Shown here: piece after piece, positions 42,401 to 48,400 of the stretch | How positions within the stretch are numbered: the stretch's first letter is position 1 | Layout: each line of letters opens with the position of its first letter | Source of the DNA: Crossaster papposus | Taxonomy: Eukaryota > Echinodermata > Asteroidea > Velatida > Solasteridae | Assembly: GCA_037893245.1 (NCBI GenBank) | Contig: JBAIAA010000119.1 | Span: 558,001 to 622,000, forward strand | DNA length: 64,000 bases | Direction of reading: 5' to 3' | Made by a program: the position numbers and the translations under genes | Notes under the pieces: model-generated | Told to the model about the DNA's origin: nothing | The model's database searches: none | The model's input: only the letters and a program-made list of their open reading frames with translations

Positions 42401-45400
42401 GTTCAACCCCGGTTATAATCAATCTCGGGGTGGAGGGTGGGTTGTCGGAGGGTTGGTGTAGGGTTGACATTTTTCAAGTGAGAAATACCACATGTTTTCA
42501 CAACCCTGCGTCTACCACAATATTTATCTAGTGTGAAAAAGGGCTTTTTATTAGTTATTTCCCCTAACCCTACCGGTAACTTCAAGGGTGTGTATACAAA
42601 TTCCTATTGAAACTGATGAATTCAGCACTGCTAATTACATCATCGTTCATAAATTAATGCAAATCTTTTCGTCATACATTTGATCTTTTCCTATTTTATG
42701 TTGACAAGAATACCTCATCGACACACCTTGGAAAAATCTTTGACCTCAACAAAGTTCTAGTTAACACAATAATAATAATATACTTTTTTTTTTTTTTATA
42801 CACTAGAATTGCCTTTCTCATAGTTTCCAAAAGGGTTAAATGTTTGGCCTCTTCACAGTCAAATTCTATGCTGGCTTTAACTTAAGATCAGATAATCGGA
42901 TTCACATTCCAAGACGCTGTACATTATGCACATTTTTAAGCTGGAGGCAGATTGAATTTCTGAATCAGTAAACTTTCGATACAACAAACGAGAAACAAGT
43001 TAATGTTTTGCAAGTACGGTAATCATTCATCCTTGTACATGTACTGTACATGTAAGTTGTAGCGACGTTCAATAAATCCGGAATGATCCTCAAATCCAGA
43101 ATTACTAGCAAACCAATAAAGATTGTTTGGATTACATTCTGCTGTCCAAAAGCTTCATTGGTTTTTCTTGTATTATTACCACTCCAGTTAAGCCTTCTAC
43201 CCTTCTAGTCAAGATTGCAATCTATTCTCAATCCTCGCTGGTTTGTTTTGTGAATCTATTCTGCGCGTTGAAAGGAGCCCTGGGCCTAGTTTTGTAAGTC
43301 TTACAGAATTACTTGCCGTGTGATTCACATTTGGTTTTGTACCTACAGGCCTTTAGAAACCAATTAATCATACGATGACGATTTTGCCAGCATAAAAATA
43401 TAATAAGCCACCGAAGAAATGGGAACTACAGACGTAGGTATGAAAGAATTATGATTTTAGTGACTGGTGGAAAATCTTTCAAATGGTTCACTATAATGAG
43501 AATATGGATAAGTAAGAGAAAGAAAAAGAATACAAAAGTGAAAGAAAAGGATTTTTTCCCAGTATGAAGTCTGTAAAGAGAAAAGCAGAATAACCATCAT
43601 TTCCTTGCGGTGGTTAGGACCCAAAAAGGAAAACAAAAAAATGAGTTAGGAAAAAAAAAATGAGTTTGAAAAAAATGATTTTTTTTTTTACCAGTTTGTG
43701 CGGGAGGACTTGTTATACACAGAAATTTGTTTTCCCGAATTTAAAATGGACGATGGATAAACACGTCACAACTCACAAGCAAGAACGGAAATATTTGTCA
43801 GCGACTGCTTCGCAGTGAGTGAAGCCAGAAATATCAGGATGTGATACCCACAGATGCCGGTCTGAACCCGTCTCGGATCGATGTTCAAGAAAAACAATCT
43901 CCCACCTGGGCCCAGTCAATGTCAAAATAATCTCGGCACGAACTGGTAACTAACCAGCTTTAGATTTATTGTATTGGCAAAAACACATTGTTGACAAACA
44001 ATTTCCTTTTTCTTTAAACTGAGGACCAGACTTTTGGAGAATATTACAAAGTGGAAGCCGCAGTGCCCTTTATATTGAGATATTCCTGGCCAAATATGAT
44101 GGTACATAGTACATGAGGTGTCACGTCACACATGCAATTCCCATGTGTAGTCTGCCAAACAACTTTCACGCTTCCCTGAGCATTAATCTCATCTGATGTC
44201 AACGCAATCATTTCTTTCCAACTTCCTAATCTCAGCCATGCGTGAAGACATAGGTACCAGGTACATGCATCACAGCATCAAATCAGCTTTTGTGACACTA
44301 CATGTACGGTATCTCTTCATAAACATTCTTTCAGAATGTATTTTAGTGAATAGAAATTCCTGGAAATTATAAATTGCTTAATTATCATTAAAAAGCCTTC
44401 CACCTACAAAATCTGATTTCAATGATTTCAGATTTCAATGCCGAGAGTGGTTGTTTATGCACTGTGCTGGATCACATTACCGGTATCTTAAGCAGGATCT
44501 GGAATAAAACTAACCGGTCTGAATCGTTTCCTAAATTTGGCCAAATGTAACCTTTAATTGTTATTCTACTGAAATAATTTAGTATTTGTTGAAAATTTAA
44601 AGAACAGCTACTTTTTGTATGTGCTCATGTACAATCATGTGTATCTACATTTGAAGAGAAATGCAAACAGAAAGGCAAGCATGTTTGGTCAAACAATAGC
44701 TAGAAATACAATGTAAATACACCGCTGTCAACTCAAACAAAACGGGTACAAATCTAACTTCCAACACTAACACAGAGACTGTTAAGATATCAGTAATATC
44801 ATCAATCTGCAAGGATGTGTGCTTCGTGTGCATTGATTATATAAAGAATTTCCTGTATTGACATTAAGCTTTAATAACAGGATTAATTTTCATCTTCTGT
44901 AGCATAATAACACTATGATAAATTCCTGTTTGCTCAACCCGATAACAGATGCCAGTCTTTTCTGCTGATACTAAAACAAAAATGCTATTCAGATTTCAAT
45001 CGAGTATGTTACGGTATCTACATTTGTCCCAGTTAGCTGTTAAAATCAAGGATGTGTCCGATTCACTTGTCTATGGCTATTGTCTTGATGTTCGCCCATT
45101 ACAACTACACGAGAGCAGGTTGACAATAGTCATAGCCATAGCTCTGGAAGCCTATTTTAGACACGGCCTTAAACTGATGAGTTATGGGGAGATTTTGCTG
45201 TCCCTATAGCATTTTTGGGATTGTTACTTTTTTCTTTAAAACCCGAAAAGTCCATTTGAAAGTGAAAAAGTCCACTTGAAAGTGAAAAAGTCCACTTGAA
45301 AGTGAAAAAGTCAACCAGAAACTGAAAAAGTCAACCAGAAACTGAAAAAGTCAACCAGAAACTGAAAAAGTCCACTTGAGACTCTAAAAGTCCATCCGAA

Positions 45401-48400
45401 ACTCGAAAAGTCCACAAAACAATAGAATTTTATACAAAAGAAATCACGATCGCTGGACGGCTATCGCAAAATACACAAGAACAAAATAAGAACCACTGTC
45501 TGACACCGGTTGAAAAACATCGCTTTTCTTGCTTCTTTAGCATCCATGGTTGTAAAACTTCTGACAGACCCAGTAAAGTGATATTTACTATAAAATCCAA
45601 CCCTATCATTGGTGTATCCTATACCTTTACATCTACCAATTCCTGATACATGTAGTTCAAGCTATTACCAATGGTGTATTCTACCTTTACATCCACCCAT
45701 TACTGATAATTCAAGCAATTACCAATGGTGTATTCTACCTTTACATCTACCTATTCCTAATAATTCAAGCAATTACCAATAGTGTATCAAACCTTTAAGT
45801 CTACAATAAATGTAATTGTTTTGCAATAAATATCAATACCCTACTGGTATGTCACAATCATTTTGTGTAATATCTTTCACATCAACAAATGAAAGCCAAA
45901 AGCCCAACATTTTCTCAGACAAAACCAAAATCCCCCGTACAATTTCAAAAAGATGACAATTGCCAAAACTATTGAGTACACAAAACATGGACATGCACTT
46001 GTTTCATTTTGTAATTCCCACACCACCAAAGACCTAGGTCAAGTTTCTTTTTCCCACGATGTCATCAACCCATTTGATTCGTCTCCACAAATCTTTCTGA
46101 TAATAAAATTATAAAATACATGTAGTTGTACTGCCTTCCAACAAGCCCAGACATGCCGGATAGAACTGGGAATGTTTGGGCCAACAGGTGGGAGATATTT
46201 ACAATAACAAGCAGGGTGGGTTGAGGGAAACAAATTGGCCTGAGAGGCAGACAGGTTTATGGACCGAACTAAGGCATTCCCGGCAATATTTGGATTAAAG
46301 AAGGAGGGATACTTTTTACTTTTTAAAAGTTTCTTTGCAATGGAGTGTTAGTTGTGTACCAAGTCTTTGGAATTGGCACTGTTTCTCGAACTCAAAGTTA
46401 TGTTGTACATACATGTACATGTACGGTAGCTACATCCATGTGTATTTAAAAACAAAATGATTATAATCAGAAAATGGCATTTAATAGTAGGATACACCAT
46501 TGGTAATTGCTTGAATTATCATGAATGAGTAGATTTGGGGGGTTGTAGTAAATATTGTTTAACTGACCTGTCCGAAGTTTTACAATCATGGATGCCGAGG
46601 AAAGCAAGAAAAACAGCATTTGTTTTCAACCGCCGTCAGGCAGTGATTCTTATGGTTTTGTTTTTTGTGATCGCCGATTAACTGACAGAAAGATATACAT
46701 TTACCTGTTGTATTTTTTGCTTTTACTACAGTAACGGTACATGTCATAACCATTTAGTGGCAATCTTTCAAAAGTGGAAAAACATTAAAGCAATGTGTGG
46801 TAAAACTTTAAAAAGAAAGTTTAATTATAATATCTTGGAAAGCAAGTTGGGTATAAACTTGTACATTTTGTCATGAAATGTTGGCTAATTTAATGGCATG
46901 CCTATATAGCAAGTACAGAATACATACATACATGTAGTTTTTGAAACTCAATTTTTAAAGAATGTGTTGAAGCTTTGCTAACTAAGTTTTTAATTTAAAT
47001 TAAAGAATACAAAGGTCTGTTGTCACTTTGCGTTTTATGAAAATGCTTCAGGAGTCAACTGAACCCAGATATTTGTAAAAGTGACAGCACATAGGACCCA
47101 TAGCAAATATACTCCCACGTTTGTACATTGATGGTATGGTAAGTACATGTACAGCAAAATACAGAACAACTCTGTGCCACGATGTGACCCACCAGTTAAA
47201 TTGCATCACAGAACAGCGTCTCCCCATGGTTTTTGGTAAGTTTGTTAGTATAATTGTATGTGTAGTGTATGACCTCATCCACCACAGGTACAGAATGTTC
47301 CCACCATACACCCATGGCAGACTACCATACTTAGCTAGCCTTGCCCATACACAGTCCATGACACACCTGGGTGACTTCTCTCAATGAATACCTCTCTACA
47401 GGAGTTTGTCATGAATAGACTTTTCTTCCTTCTTTTTCAGCCATTGAAAAGAAGTTTTTTAAGCTTTTTTATTAAATAAAAGTGCACTACCTTCGTGAGT
47501 CACCCAACGATTTTTTGAATAGAATAAAAAAGCAAAGTTTATTTTATTTATTGAAAGGCAAAGAGTTGAAAACGGTATCAAAATTCTTTTATACAAGTTT
47601 TTATGATCCACTGCTTTAATAACTGTTAAAATGCAGGAATGTGTATTTTACCCCCAAGGTTGAAACTTGGCTTTGGGGCAAATGCTGGTAGTTTTTAAAT
47701 CCTATAGCTACCGATACGATAGGTTGTTTTTAGAATACTTTGTAACATATCTTTAAAAAGACTTTATGAATGCGTGTGTACGGATTTTGTCTTCTAGAAA
47801 AATTATAAATGGCTGACCAGGTGGTTGATTCTTTACTACCGAATTATTAGAAAATATCTTACTTTTTTGAAAGTAAATAACGATTGTAGGCAATCAGTAT
47901 AATGATTTCGCAAGATATCCTGTAATTGAGATATCACAATCGCTGGACGGTGATCGAGGAAACACATAAAAACCACTGCCTGACGCCGGTTGAAAACAAA
48001 TGCTGTTTTTCTTGCTTTTCTCAGCATCAATGATTGTAAAACTTCAGACAGGTCAGTTAAACAATATTTACTATAAAATACGACCCCACAAATCTACCCA
48101 TTTAACTCAATTCAATAAAAAAATTACCAATGGTGTATAATACCTTTAAAAATCAATATTTAAATATTTTGTATTTTGGGGAAAATATACATTTTTTTAT
48201 AGTTTTGCTTTTTAGGAAATATAAAATGCACTGAATGAAACCAGTAGCCTATATTACAATGTAATCAAGGAACAATAATATTGTTTTGGTAAAAAACTAT
48301 CCAACTTTCAGTTTCACAATTTATTGACAGATCGCTCATAGACTCACCGCACTTTCTGTCATAAGGAAGACATACTGCTTATCAGGGCTTATCATCAGCC

